NCBI RefSeq assembly: GCF_018687715.1
Contig: NC_056759.1
Span: 34,438,385-34,502,384, forward strand
Direction: 5' to 3'
DNA length: 64,000 bases
Source of the DNA: Carya illinoinensis
Lineage: Eukaryota; Streptophyta; Magnoliopsida; Fagales; Juglandaceae
Shown here: positions 36,948 to 48,492 of the stretch, one piece after another
Layout of the letters: every line of letters starts with the position of its first letter
Numbering within the stretch: position 1 is the first letter of the stretch
The notes under the pieces: model-generated
Told to the model about the DNA's origin: nothing
Databases searched by the model: none
Seen by the model: the letters and a program-made list of their open reading frames with translations, nothing else
Made by a program: the position numbers and the translations under genes

Positions 36948-38225
36948 GATATCCTCTCTAATTTTTTGACCGAATTGGATAGTCTAATACAAAGAGTATT
37001 AGATAAAACATTAAATGTTCGTGCAAGTCCACGCTGCACAAAAATCCTATATGCAAGAAAATAGCGTTAGGCACAATTCGTAGCAAATGCAGAAGTTCGA
37101 TTTACTGGGAAACTTTGCACTCAACTTCTGGTTCATTTTCAGCTCAAAAACCTTTATCACTTAATTTATTTGTCACTATCACCTGGAATGACATAGTTAG
37201 GCACGTTTATACCCAACAAAAATCAAATGGAAACAATATTTATAGTAATAACATTAGAATTGAGTCTGCATTGCACTTGTCCTCAGACCTTCCAACTACC
37301 TGAGTGAGGTTTAAAAATCAAGGCCTTGTTATCTTGTTACCAATTAATTGATCTGCTTGACAAAACCAATGAAATGATTTAAGAAATGAGTGAGAGGCTT
37401 GACAAAGGAGAATGGATTGGATTCAGGGAATCAGGCTAAGGGAAAATTGCTCAGAAAATAACAAACAGGAAGACTCCAATAGTGTCAGAAGTTGCACCTG
37501 ATTGATAAGAAATTAGAATACTGACATCACATGTGTAATACATATATGCTTTATGAGCAGATATTTATATTTATATTTCTTGATTAAAGACTCCGTCTTG
37601 AATCATTTTCATCCATACATTAATATATAACAAAGCCCCTAGCTACACACTTTATCCTGGTCTATTGTTCAATCCATCATGACCCTGGTTGGTTTACACC
37701 AACACTCTTTAAGCTTCTTTAGGACTGTTTTCTTTATTTCTCCATTCCTACTTTCTTCTTGTAATAGAGAAATGGAAATTGTGTACTTGTTCCATAACTG
37801 CTTTCTATTGATCTTTGAGTTGCAAGTTTGCAAGCAATAATGCTGACCATCCTAAAATTCCCCTGTTACTCGTTTTGAGACAAGCCAACAATTATCACTC
37901 TCAAGTTATATAGTACAGAATCATGTTAGAGGTACTTCCAAGTTTGATTTCAAAAGCTTTAAAACTTATGTGCTACCAATCAAAAAGTTTATAGAAAAAG
38001 AAAAAGAAAAAGAAAGGATAATAAGTCAATATACATTGATAATGTGCCATTAATCATATGAAGTTTTTTTTTTTTTCTTAATGGTATGATATGTAATGAG
38101 TTCAACATTTTTTTATCATGCAAGTCATTGGTCCAAATATGGAATCCAATGATTACAGTTCAAAATCTTTGAAAAGTACTGTAGTCATAAAGAAATTCTA
38201 TAAATTAAATTCCAAACTGACATGG
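36948..38225 (+). repeat. 1.3-kb duplicated segment, copy A
   Basis: From GATATCCTCTCTAATTTTTT to about TCTATAAATTAAATTCC this matches 51562-52860 in the same orientation, with scattered substitutions and small indels. No coding frame is conserved between the copies and no LTR or TIR ends are visible, so it reads as a segmental duplication rather than a transposon. Copy A ends about 200 bp before the tandem array. Confidence 0.9.
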
Positions 38226-41200
38226 GTAAAATTACTATACAAAGTGTTGAGTTTGATGTAGTGTTTCAAGTAAATTAGCTAAATTTTTGCCAAAATTTGA
38301 GTACTATGCCTAACTCAATACTAATGCTATAATTGGCAGGAAGTCATACACGCTCCCTCAAATGGAGTTTGAGTTACAGCTTAGAATCCAACCCAATTAG
38401 AGAGTTCAATGAATTTTAAAGTGGTTACTACCATTAATTTATGTTGAATCGAATTTAATTAGAATATAGTGCATGCCAAACCATTTGTAGTAAGTTAGAG
38501 ATCGGTGAGCCACCACCCCTGATATCTATATCTATACTATGAGGGAAGGCAACTAAAGCAATAATCAATATGATCTCATTATTAGGCTCTACATTCCGAA
38601 ACTTCCATGTCCTTTGAGTCTAGAACACTGCTATGGGCTTGGTAGGCTATGGCCATCCACCATAGAGATGGTGTGGTGGCCTAAGAACAAACGAATAAAT
38701 GGCACAAAAGTAAAACTCAACCCTTGATTATTCTTAAACTCTCCCAAGACAAGTATTTACTTTAATTGGTTCTTTACTTAAAAGGGAAAGCAATTCTTTG
38801 ATTCTTTGGATGGTAGCACGTCACCGAGCTCCAATCTACTTACGGAGAAAAGGTACACGCAAGGAATCAGCTCAATAATGCACCCTAGTAGCCACTTTGT
38901 TTGTTTTTTCTCTTTCTCTTTCTTTTTCTATTTCTTTTTCTTTTTCTTTAGTCCCTTAACTTTGGTTTTATCCCATAATTTAGGGTTACTACCATTAATT
39001 TAGGGTGAATCGAATTTAATTAAAATTTAGTGCATTCCAAACCATTTGTAGTAAGTTAGAGATCAGTGAGCCACCACCCCTGATATCTATATCTATACTA
39101 TGAGGGAAGACAACTAAAGCAATAATCAATATGATCTCATTATTAGGCTCTACATTCTGAAACTTCCATGTCCTTTGAGTCTAGAACACTGTTATGGGCT
39201 TGGTAGGCTATGGCCATCCACCATAGAGATGGTGTGGTGGCCTAAGAACAAACGAATAAATGGCATAAAAGTAAAACTCAACCCTTGATTATTCTTAAAC
39301 TCTCCCAAGACAAGTATTTACTTTAATTGGTTCTTTACTTAAAAGGGAAGCAATTCTTTGATTCTTTGGATGGTAGCACGTCACCGAGCTCCAATCTACT
39401 TACGGAGAAAAGGTACACGCAAGGAATCAGCTCAATAATGCACCCTAGTAGCCACTTTGTTTGTTTTTTCTCTTTCTCTTTCTTTTTCTATTTCTTTTTC
39501 TTTTTCTTTAGTCCCTTAACTTTGGTTTTATCCCATAATTTAAGGTTACTACCATTAATTTAGGGTGAATTGAATTTAATTAAAATTTAGTGCATTCCAA
39601 ACCATTTGTAGTAAGTTAGAGATCGGTGAGCCACCACCCCTGATATCTATATCTATACTATGAGGGAAGGCAACTAAAGCAATAATCAATATGATCTCAT
39701 TATTAGGCTCTACATTCTGAAACTTCCATGTCCTTTGAGTCTAGAACACTGCTATGGGCTTGGTAGGCTATGGCCATCCACCATAGAGATGGTGTGGTGG
39801 CCTAAGAACAAACGAATAAATGGCATAAAAGTAAAACTCAACCCTTGATTATTCTTAAACTCTCCCAAGACAAGTATTTACTTTAATTGGTTCTATACTT
39901 AAAAGGGAAAGCAATTCTTTGATTCTTTGGATGGTAGCACGTCACCGAGCACCAATCTACTTACGGAGAAAAGGTACACGCAAGGAATCAGCTCAATAAT
40001 GCATCCTAGTAGCCACTTTGTCTGTTTTTTCTCTTTCTCTTTCTTTTTCTATTTCTTTTTCTTTTTTCTTTGGTCCCTTAACTTTGGTTTTATCCCATAA
40101 TTTAGGGTTACTACCACTAATTTAGGGTGAATCGAATTTAATTAAAATTTAGTGCCTTCCAAACCATTTGTAGTAAGTTAGAGATCGGTGAGCCACCATC
40201 CCTGATATCTATATCTATACTATGAGGGAAGGCAACTAAAGCAATAATCAATATGATCTCATTATTAGGCTCTACATTTCGAAACTTCCATGTCCTTTGA
40301 GTCTAGAACACTGCTATGGGCTTGGTAGGCTATGGCCATCCACCATAGAGATGGTGTGGTGGCCTAAGAACAAATGAATAAATGGCATAAAAGTAAAACT
40401 CAACCCTTGATTATTCATAAACTCTCCCAAGACAAGTATTTACTTTAATTGGTTCTTTACGTAAAAGGGAAAGCAATTCTTTGATTCTTTGGATGGTAGC
40501 ACGTCACCGAGCTCCAATCTACTTACGGAGAAAAGGTACACGCAAGGAATCAGCTCAATAATGCACCCTAGTAGCCACTTTGTCTGTTTTTTCTCTTTCT
40601 CTTTCTTTTTCTATTTCTTTTTCTTTTTCTTTGGTCACTTAACATTGGTTTTATCCCATAATTTAGGGTTACTACCATTAATTTAGGGTGAATCGAATTC
40701 AATTAAAATTTAGTGCCTTCCAAACCATTTGTAGTAAGTTAGAGATCGGTGAGCCACCACCCCTGATATCTATATCTATACTATGAGGGAAGGCAACTAA
40801 AGCAATAATCAATATGATCTCATTATTAGGCTCTACGTTTCAAAACTTCCATGTCCTTTGAGTCTAGAACACTGCTATGGGCTTGGTAGGCTATGGCCAT
40901 CCACCATAGAGATGGTGTGGTGGCCAAAGAACAAACGAATAAATGGCACAAAAGTAAAACTCAACCATTGATTATTCTTAAACTCTCCCAAGACAAGTAT
41001 TTACTTTAATTGGTTCTTTACTTAAAAGGGAAGCAATTCTTTGATTCTTTGGATGGTAGCACGTCACCGACCTCCAATCTACTTACGGAGAAAAGGTACA
41101 CGCAAGGAATCAGCTCAATAATGCACCCTAGTAGCCACTTTGTCTGTTTTTTCTCTTTCTCTTTCTTTTTCTATTTCTTTTTCTTTTTTCTTTGGTCCCT

Positions 41201-44200
41201 TAACTTTGGTTTTATCCCATAATTTAGGGTTACTACCACTAATTTAGGGTGAATCGAATTTAATTAAAATTTAGTGCCTTCCAAACCATTTGTAGTAAGT
41301 TAGAGATCGGTGAGCCACCACCCCTGATATCTATATCTATACTATGAGGGAAGGCAACTAAAGCAATAATCAATATGATCTCATTATTAGGCTCTACATT
41401 TCGAAACTTCCATGTCCTTTGAGTCTAGAACACTGCTATGGGCTTGGTAGGCTATGGCCATCCACCATAGAGATGGTGTGGTGGCCTAAGAACAAATGAA
41501 TAAATGGCATAAAAGTAAAACTCAACCCTTGATTATTCATAAACTCTCCCAAGACAAGTATTTACTTTAATTGGTTCTTTACGTAAAAGGGAAAGCAATT
41601 CTTTGATTCTTTGGATGGTAGCACGTCACCGAGCTCCAATCTACTTACGGAGAAAAGGTACACGCAAGGAATCAGCTCAATAATGCACCCTAGTAGCCAC
41701 TTTGTCTGTTTTTTCTCTTTCTCTTTCTTTTTCTATTTCTTTTTCTTTTTCTTTGGTCCCTTAACTTTGGTTTTATCCCATAATTTAGGGTTACTACCAT
41801 TAATTTAGGGTGAATCGAATTCAATTAAAATTTAGTGCCTTCCAAACCATTTGTAGTAAGTTAGAGATCGGTGAGCCACCACCCCTGATATCTATATCTA
41901 TACTATGAGGGAAGGCAATTAAAGCAATAATCAATATGATCTCATTATTAGGCTCTACGTTTCAAAACTTCCATGTCCTTTGAGTCTAGAACACTGCTAT
42001 GGGCTTGGTAGGCTATGGCCATCCACCATAGAGATGGTGTGGTGGCCTAAGAACAAACGAATAAATGGCACAAAAGTAAAACTCAACCATTGATTATTCT
42101 TAAACTCTCCCAAGACAAGTATTTACTTTAATTGGTTCTTTACATAAAAGGGAAGCAATTCTTTGATTCTTTGGATGGTAGCACGTCACCGACCTCCAAT
42201 CTACTTACGGAGAAAAGGTACACGCAAGGAATCAGCTCAATAATGCACCCTAGTAGCCACTTTGTCTGTTTTTTCTCTTTCTCTTTCTTTTTCTATTTCT
42301 TTTTCTTTTTCTTTGGTCCCTTAACTTTGGTTTTATCCCATAATTTAGGGTTACTACCATTAATTTAGGGTGAATCGAATTTAATTAAAATTTAGTGCCT
42401 TCCAAACTATTTGTAGTAAGTTAGAGATCGGTGAGCCACCACCCCTGATATCTATATCTATACTATGAGGGAAGGCAACTAAAGCAATAATCAATATGAT
42501 CTCATTATTAGGCTCTACATTCCGAAACTTCCATGTCCTTTGAGTCTAGAACACTGCTATGGGCTTGGTAGGCTATGGCCATCCACCATAGAGATGGTGT
42601 GGTGGCCTAAGAACAAACGAATAAATGGCATAAAAGTAAAACTCAACCCTTGATTATTCTTAAACTCTCCCAAGACAAGTATTTACTTTAATTGGTTCTA
42701 TACTTAAAAGGGAAAGCAATTCTTTGATTCTTTGGATGGTAGCACGTCACCGAGCTCCAATCTACTTACGGAGAAAAGGTACACGCAAGGAATCAGCTCA
42801 ATAATGCACCCTAGTAGCCACTTTGTCTGTTTTTTCTCTTTCTCTTTCTTTTTCTATTTCTTTTTCTTTTTCTTTGGTCCCTTAACTTTGGTTTTATCCC
42901 ATAATTTAGGGTTACTACCATTAATTTAGGGTGAATCGAATTTAATTAAAATTTAGTGTCTTCCAAACCATTTGTAGTAAGTTAGAGATCGGTGAGCCAC
43001 CACCCCTGATATCTATATCTATACTATGAGGGAAGGCAACTAAAGCAATAATCAATATGATCTCATTATTAGGGTCTACATTCCGAAACTTCCATGTCCT
43101 TTGAGTCTAGAACACTGCTATGGGCTTGGTATGCTATGGCCATCCACCATAGAGATGGTGTGGTGGCCTAGGAACAAACGAATAAATGGCATAAAAGTAA
43201 AACTCAACCCTTGATTATTCTTAAACTCTCCCAAGACAAGTATTTACTTTAATTGGTTCTTTACGTAAAAGGGAAAGCAATTCTTTGATTCTTTGGATGG
43301 TAGCACGTCACCGAGCTCCAATCTACTTACGGAGAAAAGGTACACGCAAGGAATCAGCTCAATAATGCACCCTAGTAGCCACTTTGTTTGTTTTTTCTCT
43401 TTCTCTTTCTTTTTCTATTTCTTTTTCTTTTTCTTTGGTCCCTTAACTTTGGTTTTATCCCATAATTTAGGGTTACTACCATTAATTTAGGGTGAATCGA
43501 ATTTAATTAAAATTTAGTGCATTCCAAACCATTTGTAGTAAGTTAGAGATCGGTGAGCCACCACCCCTGATATCTATATCTATACTATGAGGGAAGGCAA
43601 CTAAAGCAATAATCAATATGATCTCATTATTAGGCTCTACATTTCGAAACTTCCATGTCCTTTGAGTCTAGAACACTGCTATGGGCTTGGTAGGCTATGA
43701 CCATCTACCATAGAGATGGTGTGGTGGCCTAAGAACAAACGAATAAATGGCATAAAAGTAAAACTCGACCCTTGATTATTCTTAAACTCTCCCAAGACAA
43801 GTATTTACTTTAATTGGTTCTTTACATAAAAGGGAAAGCAATTCTTTGATTCTTTGGATGGTAGCACGTCACCGAGCACCAATCTACTTACGGAGAAAAG
43901 GTACACGCAAGGAATCAACTTAATAATGCACCCTAGTAGCCACTTTGTCTGTTTTTTCTCTTTCTCTTTCTTCTTCTATTTCTTTTTCTTTTTCTTTGGT
44001 CCCTTAACTTTGGTTTTATCCCATAATTTAGGGTTACTACCATTAATTTAGGGTGAATCGAATTTAATTAAAATTTAGTGCATTCCAAACCATTTGTAGT
44101 AAGTTAGAGATCGGTGAGCCACCACCCCTGATATCTATATCTATAGTATGAGGGAAGGCAACTAAAGCAATAATCAATATGATCTCATTATTAGGCTCTA

Positions 44201-46599
44201 TATTCCGAAACTTCCATGTCCTTTGAGTCTAGAACACTGCTATGGGCTTGGTAGGCTATGACCATCCACCATAGAGATGGTGTGGTGGCCTAAGAACAAA
44301 CGAATAAATGGCATAAAAGTAAAACTCAACCCTTGATTATTCTTAAACTCTCCCAAGACAAGTATTTACTTTAATTGGTTCTATACTTAAAAGGGAAAGC
44401 AATTCTTTGGTTCTTTAGATGGTAGCACGTCACCAAGCTCCAATCTACTTACGGAGAAAAGGTACACGCAAGGAATCAGCTCAATAATGCACCCTAGTAG
44501 CCACTTTGTCTATTTTTTCTCTTTCTTTTTCTTTTTCTATTTCTTTTTCTTTTTCTTTGGTCCCTTAACTTTGGTTTTATCCCATAATTTAGGTTTACTA
44601 CCATTAATTTAGGGTGAATCGAATTTAATTAAAATTTAGTGCCTTCCAAACCATTTGTAGTAGGTTAGAGATCGGTGAGCCACCACCCCTGATATCTATA
44701 TCTATACTATGAGGGAAGACAACTAAAACAATAATCAATATGATCTCATTATTAGGCTCTACATTCCGAAACTTCCATGTCCTTTGAGTCTAGAACACTG
44801 CTATGGGCTTGGTAGGCTATGGCCATCCACCATAGAGATGGTGTGGTGGTCTAAGAACAAACGAATAAATGGCATAAAAGTAAAACTCAACCCTTGATTA
44901 TTCTTAAACTCTCCCAAGACAAGTATTTACTTTAATTGGTTCTTTACGTAAAAGGGAAAGCAATTCTTTGATTCTTTGGATGGTAGCATGTCACCGAGCT
45001 CCAATCTACTTACGGAGAAAAGGTACACGCAAGGAATCAGCTCAATAATGCACCCTAGTAGCCACTTTGTCTGTTTTTTCTCTTTCTCTTTCTTTTTCTA
45101 TTTCTTTTTCTTTTTCTTTGGTCCCTTAACTTTGGTTTTATCCCATAATTTAGGGTTACTACCATTAATTTAGGGTGAATCGAATTTAATTAAAATTTAG
45201 TGCATTCCAAACCATTTGTAGTAAGTTAGAGATCGGTGAGCCACCACCCCTGATATCTATATCTATACTATGAGGGAAGGCAATTAAAGCAATAATCAAT
45301 ATGATCTCATTATCAGGCTCTACGTTTCGAAACTTCCATGTCCTTTGAGTCTAGAAGACTGCTATGGGCTTGGTAGGCTATGGCCATCCACCATAGAAAT
45401 GGTGTGGTGGCCTAAGAACAAACGAATAAATGACACAAAAGTAAAACTCAACCCTTGATTATTCTTAAACTCTCCCAAGACAAGTATTTACTTTAATTGG
45501 TTCTTTACTTATAAGGGAAGCAATTCTTTGATTCTTTGGATGGTAGCACGTCACCGAGCTCCAATCTACTTACGGAGAAAAGGTACACGCAAGGAATTAG
45601 CTCAATAATGCACCCTAGTAGCCACTTTGTTTGTTTTTTCTCTTTCTTTTTCTTTTTCTTTTTCTTTGGTCCCTTAACTTTGGTTTTATCCCATAATTTA
45701 GGGTTACTACCATTAATTTAGGGTGAATCGAATTTAATTAAAATTTAGCGCATTCCAAACCATTTGTAGTAAGTTAGAGATCGGTGAGCCACCACCCCTG
45801 ATATCTATATCTATACTATGAGGGAAGGCGACTAAAGCAATAATCAATATGATCTCATTATTAGGCTCTACATTCCGAAACTTCCATGTCCTTTGAGTCT
45901 AGAACACTGCTATGGGCTTGGTAGGCTATGGCCATCCACCATAGAGATGGTGTGGTGGCCTAAGAACAAACGAATAAATGGCATAAAAGTAAAACTCAAC
46001 CCTTGATTATTCTTAAACTCTCCCAAGACAAGTATTTACTTTAATTGGTTCTTTACTTAAAAGGGAAAGCAATTCTTTGATTCTTTGGATGGTAGCACGT
46101 CACCGAGCTCCAATCTACTTACGGAGAAAAGGTACACGCAAGGAATCAGCTCAATAATGCACCCTGGTAGCCACTTTGTCTGTTTTTTCTCTTTCTCTTT
46201 CTTTTTCTATTTCTTTTTCTTTTTCTTTGGTCCCTTAACTTTGGTTTTATCCCATAATTTAGGGTTACTACCATTAATTTAGGGTGAATCGAATTTAATT
46301 AAAATTTAGTGCCTTCCAAACCATTTGTAGTAAGTTAGAGATCGGTGAGCCACCACCCCTGATATCTATATCTATACTACGAGGGAAGGCAACTAAAGTA
46401 ATAATCAATATGAGCTCTACATTCTGAAACTACCATGTCTTTTGAGTCTAAAACACTGCTATGGGCTTGGTAGGCCATGGCCATCCAACTTAAAGATGGT
46501 GGCCTAAGAACAAACAAATAAAATGGATAAAAGTAAGATTCATCCCTTAATTACTCTTAAACTCTTCCAAGACAAGTATTTACTTTAATTGGTTCCTTA

Positions 46600-46607
46600 C
46601 TTAAAAG
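46600..46607. repeat. hAT target-site duplication, left
   Basis: CTTAAAAG, identical to 47358-47365. Intact array units have TACTTAAAAGGG at this place, showing the pre-insertion site. Confidence 0.85.
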
Positions 46608-47357
46608 TAGGCCTGAAAACTGACACTTTCGGTTCGGTAAAGGGACGAACCGACGCCGACCGACCAGCCTGCCTCACCTAATTTTGCCGACCGAGAACCG
46701 ACCGTTCAAGTGGCTGCAACCGGCCGGAACCGATTCCGGTCGGTTCAGCGGTTTGGCTGAATATGCAACATATTTTTACTCGAGATGTCCGGAGGAGAGA
46801 ATCGGAGAGAGAGGGAGAGGACCGAGAGCCGAGAGGTCCGGATGAGAGAATCGGGGAAGACGGCCGGCCGCTGGGCTGGAGAACCGAGAGCCGAGAGGTC
46901 CGGAGGTCGGGAGAGAGGACTGAGAGGTCAGACGGCGTGCGGCGGTACGGGCGTGGGACTTGGGAGACAGGGAGCTGGGAGAGGCCGAGAGGACTGAACT
47001 CTGAAGTGTCAAAGTGAAGTCTGAAATTCTGAGGGAGCTGGGAGAGGCCGAGAGGGGAAGAGGCTCAGTTTTGCCCTAATACAAAACGGCTTACTCTATG
47101 TATTCGAAACATATATATCAAGGGACGACGCCGTTTCACTCACTTGAGTGAAACGGCGTCGTTTTATTTATATAAAAAGCAAAAAAAATATATCAGGTTC
47201 GGTCGGTCGGTGTGTCGGTTCATGAAGAACCAAACCGCACGCCGAACCGACCGAAATCGGTTCATAGATTTTTCTACCGACCGCCGACCGGTTCTTCGCC
47301 GGTTTCGGCCGGTTCCGGTCGGTTTAGGTCGGCTTCTCGGTTTTTTGTACACCCCTA
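46608..47357. mobile_element. Non-autonomous hAT-like element inside the last array unit
   Basis: A 750-bp insertion between perfect 8-bp duplications CTTAAAAG (46600-46607 and 47358-47365). The terminal inverted repeat is TAGGCCTG at the left and, reversed, TAGGGGTG at the right, the hAT-type TAGGG-like end. Both subterminal regions are packed with CCGACCG/CGGTCGG motifs in opposite orientation. Base composition is far richer in G/C than the array. No transposase frame is present. Confidence 0.85.
47125..47162. repeat. Perfect 18-bp stem hairpin in the hAT element
   Basis: ACGACGCCGTTTCACTCA (47125-47142) pairs fully with TGAGTGAAACGGCGTCGT (47145-47162) across a two-base loop. Confidence 0.9.
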
Positions 47358-47365
47358 CTTAAAAG
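47358..47365. repeat. hAT target-site duplication, right
   Basis: CTTAAAAG, identical to 46600-46607; the array unit resumes directly after it. Confidence 0.85.
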
Positions 47366-47552
47366 GAAAAACAATTCTTTGGTTCTTTGGATGGTAGCAT
47401 GTCACCTATCTTCAATTCTACTTATGAAGAAAAGGTACACGCAAGGAATCAGCTCAACAATGCACCACACGTAATCGATTTGTTTGTTTTTTTCTCTTTC
47501 TTTTTATTTTTCCTTTTTATTTTTGATCCCTTAATTTTGATTTTATCCCATA

Positions 47553-48492
47553 TTATTGGAAAAAGGAATCAGCAAAGAAAATATATATATATATAAACGA
47601 TAGTATGAATACTAAATATATACCCGCTAAATGTGCCAACTCATATATTTTTTATTTTTTTTATTAATGATTAAGAAAGTAATTATTAGTAATTATATAT
47701 ATATTTTTATTTTTGTAATGATTAATGATATTTAAAAAATACTTAAAAAATAAATAAATAAACTCATTTATACTAATTAATATACATATTTAATTAATAT
47801 ATTTAATAATCACCCTACTAGGCTACTAGCATTGTCCTAAAGCATATGATTTGGAAAAAAGTTACACACGATGCCAAAGACAAACTAGCAGAGATACGTA
47901 AAGAGAGGAATCCACCCACGACAACAACTTTTTATATTCCTTTCGTCATTTAGAAGTGTTTTGACAGAGTGGCCACGTAGTCATGATGAAAAAGATGCGT
48001 TGGGCATGAAGGGGTCTGGCATTAGTCTTTCCTTCCACATATATATATATATATATATAGCAGCAATAATATGCGAGTGAAATTGGAAGCTTTCATTTAA
48101 ATCCTGATCAAGCCAAAATCTGATTCATGTTAATGCTTATATGATTTGTGTATGATTTCTTTCCCCTTAATTTCATTTCTGTCTTTTTCTTATATTATGT
48201 GAAATATTGTATATATGCTGAAAGAATTAACATACATGATGTTGGAACTCATATTAATTCTGTTATAAGATGTTGGGTTCTCATTTTTAGCTATTATTTA
48301 TACTTCTAATTTGTACCCAAAGCATGTGCATGATTTTTAGTTTAAACTGATTAATTATCTTCTTTTGATGTAAGGAATTAATTAATGCCGGTTGGACGCT
48401 GCATTCAGCTTTGAGATAAACAGATACTCGCAACAATCCCGCCCAAATTTCTTCAAAGCATTTTAGATAATTAAGAAGTAGCAACAACGTCA
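47553..48492. other. Upstream region of the DC1 gene
   Basis: AT-rich. A TA tract at about 48040-48059 (ending TATATAGCAGC) lies 430 bases before the ATG and may be the core promoter; the remaining leader could contain a 5' UTR intron, which I cannot fix. No gene was recognised. Confidence 0.45.

Larger units (their letters stand above)
26902..38422. other. Long stretch without a recognised protein gene
   Basis: Beyond the RALF promoter this 11.5-kb segment holds MITEs (27590, 29053, 29669, 32225), a possible solo LTR (27842-28650) and an orphan promoter-like patch (29661-30080). It also holds a GC-rich repeat patch (30320-30835), two short tandem duplications (34707, 36523) and one copy of a 1.3-kb duplication (36948-38225). 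The open frames present are short, without family resemblance, and I do not call them genes. Confidence 0.55.
38423..47552 (+). repeat. Tandem array, about 15 copies of a ~561-bp unit
   Basis: Taking TTGGATGGTAGCACGTCACC as anchor, copies lie at 38806, 39366, 39927, 40489, 41049, 41611, 42171, 42732, 43293, 43854, 44415, 44976, 45536 and 46085, and a diverged one at 47387; spacing is 560-562 except one of 549. Each unit has a GGTTACTACCATTAATTTAG start, a hairpin-prone CCATCCACCATAGAGATGG segment and a CTTT-rich pyrimidine tract (about 50 bases). Inner units are very similar; the first (from 38423) and last (from about 46270) are clearly more diverged. The last is split by a transposon (46608-47357). 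A 65-codon open frame recurs in most units but starts at TTG and encodes a Phe/Ser-rich run from the pyrimidine tract, so I do not think it is a gene. Confidence 0.95.

Noticed and set aside
38806..46282. A repeated 65-codon open frame in most array units as a gene family
   Set aside because: It starts at TTG rather than ATG, its second half is a Phe/Ser run dictated by the pyrimidine tract, several units shift or shorten it, and conservation is explained by overall unit identity.
46763..47017. Overlapping Arg/Glu-rich frames on both strands within the hAT element
   Set aside because: They follow from GA-rich low-complexity repeats and start and stop inside the element.
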